NCBI GenBank assembly: GCA_027579435.1
Contig: JANBPK010001280.1
Coordinates: forward strand, 1 to 34,702
DNA from: Candolleomyces eurysporus
Lineage: Eukaryota; Basidiomycota; Agaricomycetes; Agaricales; Psathyrellaceae
Length of the DNA stretch: 34,702 bases
Reading direction: 5' to 3'
Each line of letters begins with the position of its first letter. The stretch's first letter is position 1. This document shows, piece by piece, positions 1 through 10,349 of this stretch. The translations under genes were made by a program, and so were the position numbers. The notes under the pieces are model-generated. The model saw only the letters and a program-made list of their open reading frames with translations. It was not told where the DNA came from and made no database searches.

Positions 1-1222
1 AAAGAACGAGTTTCCCAGGTTGTTGAGCATGGCAGGGAGGTCTGGATGACCAGCAGGAGTCAGCTCAACTGCTCGTTGTTGGACTGAAATCGAATTCAGC
101 AATGTCAGAGAGAGCTCCGGTGCGCTTGGAGCGAGTCAAGAGCAAGTTCCCAGTTGCTGAGCCTGCCAGGGACGTCTGGAGTGACCAGCTGGACGCAGCT
201 CAACTGGCTCTTGGTAGACTGAAATTGATTCAGCAATGTCGGAGAGGGCTCCAGTGAGCTCAAAGCGCTTCAAGAGCGACATTCCGAGGTTGTTGAGCCT
301 GCCAGGGAGGCCTGGATGACCAGTCAGGTGTCAGCTTGACTGCTCTTTTGGTCCACTGAAATTGATTCAGCAATGTCGGGGAGGGCTCCGGTGCGCTCGA
401 AGCAATTCCACAGCGAGATTCCCAGTTTGCTGAGCCTGCCAGGGAGGTCTGGATGACCAGCTGGAGTGAGCTCGACTGCTTTTCGTGTCGCCACAATTGA
501 TTCACGGAGGTCGGACAGGGCACCTGTACATTCAAATCTATGTTTGAAAAAAGCTCCGAAGTGATCGAGAGACTCAAGGAGGTCTTCTCCCTCAGGTNGG
601 TCCAACTGCCTCCGACTCGGAGAGAGCAGAGACGGAGATAGACGGTTCAAAGATTTGTCCACATCTGGCCTTAATGTTGCTCAGCAAGGTCAGGGTGTCT
701 GGATCGATCGCATGAATAAAGCTCTTCCCCATTCCACTTGGTATTATCACTCACCCTCCCCGCTCATTGTAGGCTCGAATGGTATTTCACATATCTCCCA
801 CGATATTGTCAGGCACGGGTGCTGACCGTACGTCTCCATATCCCGGATATGACGTGTAATTTCCCCCAATAAGTGCCAATGCTTTGAGCCACCAGCGTTC
901 GTACTGCATTCTGTGCCATTTTCTCCATTCCGCATGTCAATGCAGTCCAAATGCGTGAACCCGATGTCCCAACCCTCCTCGGACTTGGCGATGATTACAA
1001 TTCCTTCGGCGCGTTTGGGGCTTGCAACTGCCATCAGCTCCTATTTTGCGTTTAAAATAAATCAATGGCCACTCACAGCTCTATGGAACCCTCAACTTTC
1101 CATCGCCCCGGGGACGCTGTAATAAGTGGAAAGCATTTTCCGTCTGTCGAGTCTGCGAGACCAAATATCACCACTTCAGTCAATTTCAAAGAGCGCTGAT
1201 CACGATCGGTGACGTCAGGCAT
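1..1222 (-). pseudogene. TPR-repeat protein (TPR-CHAT type), N-terminal part, frameshifted and cut by window edge
   Basis: The minus strand reads from an ATG at 1222 into a beta-rich N-terminal domain (LKLTEVVIFGLADSTDGK, then SEEGWDIGFTHLDCIDMRNG and HWHLLGEITRHIRDMETYGQ). Tetratricopeptide repeats of the agaricomycete TPR-CHAT family follow (for example FERTGALPDIAESISV and KAVELTPAGHPDLPGRL). Donors are visible at about 1076 (gtgagtggcc) and 752 (gtgagtgata). In this family the TPR array is a protein-binding scaffold placed before a C-terminal CHAT domain, which would lie beyond the left edge. The exon join near 1030-1077 does not keep frame with the obvious AG, and each TPR unit is shifted in frame against the next, so I call it a pseudogene. 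The assignment to a TPR array is secure. The presence of a CHAT domain is inferred from the family only. Confidence 0.72.
24..570 (-). repeat. Tandem TPR-coding repeats, about 46 codons per unit, out of phase
   Basis: The plus strand shows a recurring block starting tgagc(c/a)tg(c/g)cagggag at 24, 158, 294 and 431. Spacings are 134, 136 and 137 nt where an intact 46-residue TPR unit needs 138. None is a multiple of three. Each block encodes, on the minus strand, the ELTPAGHPDLPGRL-type TPR segment. Confidence 0.8.
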
Positions 1223-1994
1223 GTGCTTCAGGCATATATCTAGAGAAGTCACAGAGATAAAAACTGTAACATAGGGTCACGGAAGAATTGACCATACCTG
1301 TCAAATGAAATTGACTTGAAGGAGCAATGTTACGACGGTGTCATTTCTTAAAGGCGCAGGACTTACCTTTCGCCGCCTCGATCGTTAAACAGAGAGCTAG
1401 GAACGTTACATTCAGTGCCGAGTATTTCTTGTATACAGCGCAAACGTACCTATATTCATTCATCATGGTTTAGCTTGCGATCCTGAACCGAGGAAGAGTG
1501 GAATTTGCTTGATGAAAGATGTGGATGGCGAGTGAGCTGACACTTTTATACCAGGATATAGCAAGCAAGGTGCACATGCGCTGCACACCATTTGCACAGG
1601 ATTGCTGCGAGGACGGTAACTGACCATTCGTATTGCACTAAAGCGTGCCCGTGCTACACATGAATTACAGCATACATGTTTGTGTCATTTCCAATCTACA
1701 GCGATGAATGGGGAAATGGTAACTCGGAGACGACGGGGAGGCTAATAAACCTCATACGCACACCCCACAAAAGGCCCAATGTTGCTCACAAATGAATAAC
1801 GCATGTATCTCAGAGGTTCGGGCGTGGAAGCTGGGAGGAGCAGGAACTCCCGGGAAAGCCCCCACTGAATCTAACCCACACTTGGCTGGATTCTCTGACT
1901 TTCGTGAGAGTTCTTCCGCGGCACACGTAGTAACATTCCCAGTACCTAGATCCAGTGAAGCTGCGGCGACACTAATTTGCTGCATGGAGTTGTA

Positions 1995-2366
1995 TCACAC
2001 CGACTTTAATTTCCGAGTTGTCAGGCCGTGCACCNTTTTTTTCTCGCCGTCACCGTGGGCCTCGCCACCCATTGCTGTAGAGCGAAGATGAAAATTCAAA
2101 CCACAGGACTTGGAATTCATGACTGTATACAGCTCTTTTCCTCCTATACGTCCATCCGACATGCGTGGTGCTGTGATACTCCCACAAGCATCGTCCGAGA
2201 ACACAGATCGTGCAAGTGCAAGTTGAGATTCCCCAAAAACGCAATAGGCGCCGTCCCTAGTCCGTACGACTGCGGGATTGCTCAATGCGGTGCAAAAACG
2301 CTCAGTTAACATATGCGTCAACATGGTTTGAGCGCACTCAAAGTCGCAAAAATCTTGATATCTCAT
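1995..2366 (-). other. Unrecognised minus-strand coding-like segment; first copy of a duplicated block
   Basis: An open minus-strand stretch of about 120 codons contains NFHLRSTAMGGEAHGDGEK, interrupted by an N at 2035 next to a T run. A related but diverged segment occurs at 6585-6850, where the same strand reads CHSRSTARAGHDHGDGEKE. I do not recognise the family. There are scattered cysteines and no signal peptide or membrane segment I can defend. The pair is best read as part of the larger old duplication of the left region. Neither copy has a clear start or splice structure. Confidence 0.35.
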
Positions 2367-2399
2367 ACTCCAGTTGAAGAGGTGATGGACGAGAAGTCA

Positions 2400-3480
2400 G
2401 CAAGAGGTACGACCTGGCGTGGAGCTTATGTGTATACGAGGAGGTGGATTGAGGAGGATGTTCTGTTGCGGGATCTCCATCATACGTCTTCGTCGTCATC
2501 TGCACCTGCTGAGCACCCTGCGAGTATAACGCATGCATGTACTCCCGAGGAAGAGACAGGCTTTGGGGATTACGGACGGACTTGTGCTGGGATTGAGGAC
2601 GCTGAAGATCTGGGTTGACGATGTAAGGCCGGCTTTGCGAAGGTTTTCTCGGCTCAAGACCGCTTGACGGAGGCCTTGATTAGTGTAAATTATGAACGAG
2701 CCCAAAGGGTAGCTAAATACAGACTTTAATGAATACTTCTGTTTCTTTCTGGTTCTGGCTTGGGCAAGAAAAGATGAGATCTGAGATAAGATTACACTTG
2801 AGATAAGATAACGATGTCTTTGACACCTCACGGAGGCGTAAACGGTGGGCCTGAACAAGAACTTAATCTGTATCATTCCATACTGATAAACGCATGATTT
2901 GGCTTTTAACATTCAATATTGAATCATAGACGAGGAGGAAAGCAAGGGCCGTGCAGCAACGTGCATCAAATGCCGAAACATTCAAATGCAGAAGGTGGGA
3001 CGGCATCAACGGGCCGGTCAGATTGTCCGTTGCTCTCCTCTCACCCCACCCCTCGAGCAGATAACCCTTGAAGCCGGCTGCGCCGCAACGCCCGCTACTT
3101 GGAATCAGAAGGTCGTTCAACTACATAATGAAATATCAGAAAGCATGATTACCATGTCTACTATGAATCCACAGATGTTAAAAAGTAAGAACAAAAAAAA
3201 CATCAATCACTTGTATCATCGTACACCATGAATCAAATGTCTTCCTCTTCTACGTCCCTCTCTCGCCTAGCAATTCGCTTTGGCAAAACATCTCCATTCT
3301 GCACCTGTGGAACAGCAGCCAACTCTTTCTTTGCTACATAGTTCGTGATGTGTACGCCAAGGGATAGGCTGATGCTTATTTGCACATAGAGGTGGATGTG
3401 GATGCTGAAAATGTGGGAATGAGTTACTAGGTAAAGTAAAAAATGCTGATTAAGCACAAGGAGGGGGGGGGGTACTAAAG
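2400..3480. other. Stretch without a supportable gene
   Basis: Only short, composition-driven open frames are visible here. The part around 2968-3065 (aaatgccgaaacattcaaat...) is recognisably similar to 6868-6960 (gaatgccgactcatccaaat...) and so belongs to the segmental duplication. A G run near 3463-3472 precedes the hairpin at 3482-3501. Confidence 0.4.
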
Positions 3481-3502
3481 ACCCGCTACTGAAGTAGCGG
3501 GC
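3090..3502. mobile_element. Possible small inverted-repeat (MITE-like) element, 413 bp
   Basis: The 11-mer GCCCGCTACTT at 3090-3100 recurs as an exact reverse complement at 3492-3502. The right end also forms its own hairpin: a 9-bp stem CCCGCTACT/AGTAGCGGG at 3482-3490 and 3493-3501 with a 2-nt loop. The interval lies where the paralogous copy (about 6960-7005) has little or no matching sequence, consistent with an insertion. No convincing target-site duplication is seen (flanks ...gcaac and aaaatg...), so the call is weak. Confidence 0.3.
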
Positions 3503-3505
3503 AAA

Positions 3506-5360
3506 ATGTCCGTCCAGACGACTACGATCAGTGCGTATGACCCAAAGAGAGTCAATATCACAGTTATAGCCAACTCTTTAGCGAAGTTAGGGACGAAGGC
3601 TCATGAGAACGTGAGTGGGGATTGCTAGTTTTCAACTGGCTCACTCACCCACACCAAGGCTCGTAGATCTCATTGGAGAGTCTGGGAATGACCCCTCCCA
3701 AGGACTCCATATCGAAGACACCCGTATCGTGGATTTTTATCCCACGGTCAGTCAATCCAGGCTCGCAATTCGCCCTCCTCAAACTCAGCCCCTATGTAGT
3801 CGGACTTATACAGGCTCGCTCTCGATGGCTCGAAGCCTCAGCGAGAAGCCTACTCTGAGAGTGCTCGTATTGTCCATCGCCGACGTTGTGGGGCCTAGCA
3901 AGTATGGCCAGACTTTCAGTTCGCTACGACTGGGAACAAAGGTTTTAGGTGGGGTGTTTCCAGTGCGTCATCTCCGTTTCTCCACTCATTCTTGCAACCC
4001 ATAATTGCTCACAGCTCAAGATCTTCTACACGATTCTGCCTTCCCTCCCAACAAATCATCGCTCTCATCATTCAACTGATCAGCTCAGCCACACGCTCGT
4101 CCATCCACGGCTCCCTACTAGTCTCGTAGCTCCCACCAGACGGACGTCGCACAGAACGGGGCAAAGATGAGAGGAGAAGATGGAAAAGTCATCAAGACGT
4201 CGTCATCTGCCTCGCCTATACCCTCAGGAATTCGGGACGGCAGCAGCTGGTTGGGAGCGGTCTAAGGTTGGGTCCATATGGTACGTTCTTTTATTGCACC
4301 TTTTTCATTCCAGAGTGGCACATTAGTTGGGGAGGTTCTCGCCCCTACTCCCATCAGTGGAGCAGGGCCCTGAGTTTGCTGTTGTCCGTTCTCTCTCCAT
4401 CCTGTCAGGTATTGTTTTTTCTCGAACTTTGACTGATGTCGCTTCTCCTCTACACAGTTCACGGTATCGCAACACTAGCGCTCGTACCCAACTACACAAG
4501 ATTGGGGGAACGTGGACATTCAGCTCGCTGCGTGTTAGTAGTACGTTCTCTTTCCTTATCTCTGATATTCTACCTTCGTTCTCATTCTTTCCTTCGCTTC
4601 TCGTTCTCCTTCAGCATTCAAAACACATGTCTATGTTCCTCGAAGTGTCGATTCGACGATTTTCATCTCAGCCATCGCCGTTGCCATTGCCCTTATCAGC
4701 CTCACGGATTTATTGACATTTGTTTTCTTGCACCGTCAATCTACATCTGCGCACCCAACCATCAATGGGTATCTCTTAATTCAACATAACCCTGGGCGAC
4801 GCATGTCGTCTACCAAATCCTGTCCCTCATCTTCCTCTTCCAACACTACCGCGAGCCCGAATCACGCTCAGGGCGTATACCGCTCGCCGCGATTGGACCA
4901 GGGTGTTGAGAGGAAGGTGAAGGTTTGTTTCGTTCATGTCGTTTGCTTTTTGATGCTTTTTTTTTCATTCTTCTTTTGCCTCCCTGTATACCTCCTTTTC
5001 TTCTCTCTCCCCACGTCTCGAGTATTCTCTCGTATCCGTCTGCGAATGCAACAGCTTTTCGCTGACATAACGCTCGGCGAATGCAAAAAAAAGACGAAAG
5101 AAACTCTGCGCGGTAGTCTCGTGAACCCTCCCTGGAGAGATATTGAAGCTGGCATGTTTCTGCGCCTTGTTGATCCTCTCTTTGCTTTTTCGCTCGAGCT
5201 TCGCGACTCCTCGTCTAGATCCCTGAATTTTAGCGGCCACGACCTGCGTATCATGCGAGTCCTGGGGATCCTGCTAACGCTGGCTGCTCCAGCACTGTGT
5301 TCATTTGTTTCGGATGTTTGCAGTTGGTGTCGGAACGATTCGATTCGTGAGTAGCTAGTA
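3506..5360 (+). pseudogene. Unrecognised multi-exon gene, copy A of the segmental duplication
   Basis: An ATG at 3506 opens a 35-codon exon (MSVQTTTISAYDPKRVNITV...) ending at a good donor (gtgagtgggg, 3611). Further plus-strand pieces have intron-like borders: gtacgttctt..ttccag about 4280-4311, gtattgtttt..acacag about 4410-4459, gtacgttctc..ccttcag about 4541-4614. A hydrophobic stretch, IFISAIAVAIALISLTDLLT, encoded about 4660-4720, could be a membrane segment and is followed by a Ser-rich tail. The exons cannot all be joined in one frame, so the gene is probably broken. I do not recognise the family. Diverged fragments of the same gene recur at 6980-9070. Its 5' ATG lies four bases after the inverted repeat ending at 3502. 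Confidence 0.3.
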
Positions 5361-5839
5361 GCTTCAATCAACTCTCGTCCGGTTTCGTTGATGACAGATT
5401 TCGTTGGCAGGCTAGTCGCTCACCCTCCGCTAGGTTTTTCCAACGAATTGTTGGAGGCGTCTGAGCTGTGGGCAAAGGATGGCACTCAGTAATTCCTGTC
5501 CAGTATCATTGATTCGTGAGTCAGCTTGTCTGCTCACCTACTCACACGTCTATATACCTCAAAGGCGTCTTGCCTGAGCCCATCGTTCCTGGCGACCCGA
5601 GCTTTGGCACCAAACCTGACTGAACTGGAGGAGCTGGAGTTCTGGTATTGGTGATAAGGCACCGCACGGCTCCTCAGCTCATAACTCGCACACACCGGAC
5701 CCAAGGGGGTGATCGGTGTCGCCACGTTTCGAGAACAGAGCATTGAGGAGGGAGCGAGTAGTGCTCAACGCATTTAGAGGGTAATGGGTTATTACTGATG
5801 CCAATTTGAAGTTGGACCGTTCCGGAAGTGATCTTCAAG

Positions 5840-6198
5840 ACATCTGTGGAAAGGTGGCGGAACTTGATTTGCTGTGCATCGCGAAGGCATTTACGACTGG
5901 GGCCCAACACTAACCGAATGCCTTGCTACGATAGTCAAATGCATAAAAAGGTAACGAAATGAGGCGCAAGGAAAGAGTATATCTTGGTACAAATAGTAAA
6001 CGGATATAAAGAGGAGACACGGACACAATCAAGATGTAAATGACTATGCGTCTGAGCCAAAGCAGTGTGAACCAAAAGTGATAGTTTAACTAGAGTTACG
6101 AGAACAAAGTAAAATAATGCATAAATGTGAACGAGGTGGTGAACGATGCATGAATCAGAAATTGACGATCTGCATTGGATTATTGCAAGAACAGTCAC
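5840..6198. repeat. Segment paralogous to the 3' flank of the CHAT gene
   Basis: About 350 bp here align by eye with 9140-9500. Shared stretches include a variant of ttgctacgatag(t/c)caaat and, more strikingly, the block tttaactagagttacgagaa...gaatcagaaa (6085-6160) against tttaaacatggttacgaaaa...aaatcagaaa (9413-9490). In the second copy the matching block is the region just downstream of the CHAT stop codon (minus strand). Here no CHAT coding sequence follows, so only the 3' flank was duplicated or retained. Confidence 0.6.
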
Positions 6199-6584
6199 TG
6201 AATACTGATATGGTTCTAGACCATGAGATCATAGCATCATTATCCTTGGAGCATCCTATCTACAGCGATGAATGTATGAATGGGAGCTTCGAGACAAACG
6301 AGAGGCTCATAGCTACGCACGCCTACCGCGGAGCCCGAGATTATTCAGAAATGTAACAGGGGCTGTATATCAGGTTGGCGCTGCATGGATTCCGCTACTT
6401 CAATTGCAGTATCGCCGACACACACAGGAACGGCTTCAACAGCTTGACCCAGCGAATCTGTCAAGTTGTACTTTCCTCCTCAAGTCACTATGTCGGGTTA
6501 TTTACACCTTGGACGCCAATTGGCAGCACTAACCTGCATCGCACCAACTTTAATTCTTGTGATGTTGAGGCGTGGCTATTTCTT

Positions 6585-6850
6585 TCTCACCGTCACCATG
6601 ATCGTGGCCCGCCCGTGCTGTAGAACGGGAATGACAATTTGTTTCGCAGATTTTCAAATGAATAGAGCCAATTATATCGGCGCTTGTTCGAACAACCGGC
6701 TGAAATGCGGGCTTGTGCGGGATTTCTGATTTGTGTGACGGGAATAGCCAGTTCGATGACTTGACGTTTACCTAGTGATACGCATGCCCGTTGCCTCGGT
6801 GGCTCAATACCAGCACTGCGTTGGAAATCGTCCATGATCATCGGGAAGAA
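6585..6850 (-). repeat. Second copy of the 2.0-2.3 kb segment
   Basis: The plus-strand motif tcaccgtcaccatgatcg...tgctgtagaacggg corresponds to tcgccgtcaccgtgggcc...tgctgtagagcgaa at 2043-2090. The minus strand reads RSTARAGHDHGDGEK here and RSTAMGGEAHGDGEK there. Similarity fades on both sides with indels. No gene can be assigned. Confidence 0.45.
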
Positions 6851-6979
6851 TAAGTTCGTCGGCCGAATGCCGACTCATCCAAATGGAGAAGCCGGTGCGG
6901 TGAACATCAATCGACCTCGCTGTCTTGCTTTGACCCTCCATCTCCTCTCTCCCCTCTGAGAACACGGCCGCCCGGACAG

Positions 6980-9070
6980 TCACGGCAATCCTTTGGAGGA
7001 TGGAAGTTTTAGCGACGAAGAGCTCATCAAATTGTGAGTTGAACCCGCTTTATGTGCCGTTTGGTTGCCCCGACTCAGAGACACTAATTCATGAGTTCAG
7101 CCAGGCTCGGAACTCGCACTGCTGTGTATTTGAAGTTGTCTTCTAAATGCTCTCCCACGACGGTTTGACGATCCTTCGAGGAGTCTACGCTCGACCCTAG
7201 CGAGTAGAGTTGGGGACCAGAGGGACGTTCTTTATGACTCGAACCGAAGGGGGCGTGAGATGGGATATTTACAGTGGTTGACTTTCCATAACACTTTCAT
7301 TTTCCTATTACTTTCCTAAACGAAAGCGGAGTGTGAATCCAAACGCCACACAAATAGGATAGTAGCGGGACCAAACCATAACGACGATTTGATTAAAGTG
7401 TTATAAACTTGTGCCGCTGGGACCGCTCATGAGCTCGCTTTCTCAACTTGCTGCCACACGCCTTGCTGGGGCAATTGAAGAAGAGGAAGCTGAAGAAGAA
7501 TATTTTTTTTTTACTCCTTGCAGCTGCATGTCTCCGTTGTTGGCAGAACATCCCGCCTCGATTGCATTGCACGACGGGATCCAAACCGAAACACGGCCAA
7601 CCCTATTGCCCGACCCACGAGAAGGCACCCCATGGACCGCACTCTACATAAGATACATCATACCGAGAACATGAACCTGCAGTCAGCAACACCGAACAGG
7701 GACTTACCGCATAGAAACGAGGGGCCAGCGAGCGAGCAGGTATAGGAACAGCGTCAGTAGAGGAGGCGACTCGTATACTCCCACGGCGCTCGTGAGAGCC
7801 GCAACAGCTGGAAAAGGGAATCGAGCGTGATGGCAGTTTAGGAAGGGGGGGGGAGGGGGGTCGTTCTAGATTAGAGTTTAGGAATGGGGTCCGTTTGACA
7901 GTTGCCATCAATTCGTCTCGATTTGACCATCGGCCCTTCGGCACAACGTAACTAAAACCTCCGATTTAGTCTAGGAAAGTGATAGGAAAGTGAAAAGTGT
8001 TATGGAAAGTCACCCAGTGCGTCATCTCCCTTTCGCCACTTATTTATAAGGCTGCGTAGCTCAATGCCTTCGACATCATTCGTTCCCTCTTCATGCCCCT
8101 CCCAGCCAATCGTCATTGCCTTGGCCGCACGCTTGTCCTTCCACCACTCTGTACCAGTCCCGTGGCTCTCACCTGAAAAAGGGCAGACGCAAGACGAGAG
8201 GATGGGAGAAACTATCGCTATCATTATTCGCCTCGCCTGTATCCCCTGGGACGTCGAGTTCGGGCATGGGAGCGGCTAGCTGGGTAGTCAAGACGCCGAT
8301 CTTCTGGCTCAATACCGATTCTCTGCCGCAAGAGGCCGTCTTGCTTGCGATGGCAGCACTGACGGAGCTGGGTGTGGTGGTGCCGTGTGGTGCCTGGTTG
8401 GGATTGGCGGAAGGGCGTTAGAGGGATTCGGTTGGCAAGGCATGGTTACGCGTACGTTTCTCTCTCTTCTTTCATCCGCTAGTGTTGCTGAATGCCATAC
8501 TGTTTTTCTTTAGCCAATGCTTATGGACTTGATGTCTTGGTACCGATCGACCATGAAGCATCCCATGGGTGATGGAATCGATCATGTATGATCGTTTGCA
8601 ATCCCAATCCCTTTTTGACATCCATTCCTGGCTGTATCTCTGGTCCAGACGCAGCTCTCCGTATGCTAACAGTCAAGGCGTCGTTTGCAGGTTTATTCTC
8701 CAGATCATCATCCCTGTCGAGTGGCGACCCAAGCACCAGACATAGTCGTAGCGGGAGTTCCTCGGTATCAGCTCACATCCCGAATACCTCGATGCGTGGA
8801 TGACGATTGGATAAGATTCCCAGCTGTAAGTCATCATGCAAAGACGCTCGATCGGATCCAACTCAAAATATGTTTTGTTAAATCCCACGTTCTCTTCATC
8901 CACATCTCCTACGACCACCCTACCAAGCGCTTTGAGCACATCGACTCTCACTCTTGCATCTGCCAGCTCCAGCCTCACACGAGCTTCCACTCACTCGTCT
9001 ACCTCGAGGGCCTCTTCGTCGAGCTCATCGGTTCTGACAAATTCCACGTCGATACTAACTTTGGCTGAGG
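6980..9070 (+). pseudogene. Unrecognised gene, copy B, interrupted by a TIR element
   Basis: Counterparts of copy A are visible in order. An exon-like piece ends ...FSDEELIKL at a gtgagttgaa donor near 7033, followed by a ttcag acceptor and ARLGTRTAVYLKL. Then come 7185-7276 (similar to 3890-3965) and 8015-8285 (similar to 3961-4290). A further intron-like interval runs from gtatgatcgt (about 8585) to ctaac..gtttgcag (about 8690), with a Ser/Thr-rich stretch near 8900-9050. The reading frame is broken repeatedly and a 738-bp element splits it. Function unknown. Confidence 0.3.
7277..8014. mobile_element. Non-autonomous TIR DNA transposon, 738 bp, with CAGTG flanking duplication
   Basis: The ends are imperfect inverted repeats of about 50 bp: the left starts GTTGACTTTCCATAACACTT and the right, read on the minus strand, starts GGTGACTTTCCATAACACTT. 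Both continue with ACTTTCCTA-type sequence. The pentamer CAGTG occurs immediately outside both ends (7272-7276 and 8015-8019). The paralogous copy of this locus has a single CAGTG at 3961-3965. There, the sequence left of it (ggtggggtgtttc) matches the left flank here (gatgggatattta), and the sequence right of it (cgtcatctcc) matches the right flank here, so this is an occupied site against an empty site. The interior encodes no transposase and contains a G-rich tract (about 7843-7860). Superfamily unresolved; a 5-bp duplication is unusual. Confidence 0.75.
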
Positions 9071-9483
9071 ATGGTCATCGGACGGACAGGTAGAAACGAG
9101 AGTGGGTAGTTGGTGATGTGGATTCGAGGTTACGTGCCCCCAATAGGCGATGTGGAGGTTGATTTCGCGAGGCATCACGAAGGCATTCACAAGTCTTGGT
9201 TTTTATGTGGCTAGTACATCTTAATGGATGCTCTTTGAATCGATCTCGTGGACCGCTCAAAGTTTTTTTTTCCCGCCAAATGTTTTGCTACGATAGCCAA
9301 ATTTTGTAAAAGGGTAATAGCTAGAGTTGTTAAACGAATTTAGAGAAAACGAAAACGGAGGCAGGACAAATAGCTACCCGTATGAGTGTAAACAAGGGAG
9401 CGGAGAACAATAATTTAAACATGGTTACGAAAACAAAATGAAATGGAGCATGAATATAAACGACGCTGTGAACGATAGATAAA

Positions 9484-10349
9484 TCAGAAACCGAAATGTA
9501 CATAAGGGATCCAAGTAAGCAAAGATTTTTCGGAATCATCAAGTCTCTCCCTCAGCTGTTGTATGGCGTGATGCAGGGCATAGGCAGAGTTCGATCCGTC
9601 AAGTCCGCTGCCGTCGCCTTTGACCCGCCGGGCCAAGAGGTAACCGTAGAAGTCACTCGCAACCTCTGGCGCATACTTATCATGAATATCCCACATCGTG
9701 GCTACTACTCTACGATATCCAGCCACAAGCATCCCGGCGGCCAGATGAACCACTTCCTCGGAAAGGAAAGCTTCTCCTCGCCGGTGCCGGTTCGACATGC
9801 TGATAGAAAAGCGAGACCGGCATTCTTGAGATTCTTCCGAATAATTTTTGAGGGATGCAGGGGACCGCTGTGAAATTGGAATCGACTTTGAAGTGGCTCG
9901 TTTTGATCTTGCGATGCATGACAAGCAAGGTGGATGCAGCTGAACTCTTCCATGTGCTGAAGGGCCGTATCAACCGTAACGTCGCTCCCTTCGAGGTTTA
10001 GGACTCGCACCCCGTGTTCAACGGCCTGCTTGTCGATCAGCCCAACCTCTTTTGTGACTCCGGGGATCGGAGAGATCCCAGGTGCATTTGGTTGGCTTGT
10101 TAGAAATGGGCCAGACACATTCTGGTCGATCGGGTGATTATTCTTGACTCGATCGGTGAGGAGACTGACAGATGGCGTGTATGATGAGACAGCGTAATTG
10201 GGTATGCTGTCAGAAGCCTCGCCTCCATATATCCCAGCTGCGTGAAGAGGGAGGAAGGTCATAGGGCCTGTGGGGCACCACCAGATCCTAATACTCTTAG
10301 TGGTCATTATGGCTCTCAAGACGACGGACGCCACACCGCCCCTGACCAC
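9484..10349 (-). pseudogene. CHAT-domain (caspase-like peptidase fold) fragment with 5-bp frameshift
   Basis: The minus strand encodes most of a CHAT domain as found at the C terminus of agaricomycete TPR-CHAT proteins: IRIWWCPTGPMTFLPLHAAG, the His motif CIHLACHASQ, and the Cys motif LAFLSACRTGTG. After a frame change come VVHLAAGMLVAGYRRVVATM and SLLTWIPYVHFGF before the stop at 9484. Both members of the presumed His-Cys catalytic dyad are present. The frame change coincides with a tandem duplication gaaag-gaaag at 9761-9770; a single copy would leave the frame continuous. There is no TPR array or start upstream: homology stops near 10315, where an F-box remnant on the other strand begins. 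CHAT proteins are linked to regulated proteolysis and cell death by family. The role here is unknown and the copy is probably dead. Confidence 0.85.

Noticed and set aside
7840..7862. G-rich tract (runs of 9 and 6 G) as a G-quadruplex
   Set aside because: It has two long G runs rather than four separated tracts, and it lies inside the transposon with no gene to regulate.
8836..9093. Ser/Thr-rich open frame as a mucin-like protein
   Set aside because: Low-complexity composition within a frame-broken duplicated gene; no start, signal peptide or consistent splice context.
1..10349. TPR array at 1-662 and CHAT at 9484-10349 as one gene
   Set aside because: Both are on the minus strand, but the CHAT would lie upstream of the TPRs, the reverse of the family order, with unrelated sequence between.
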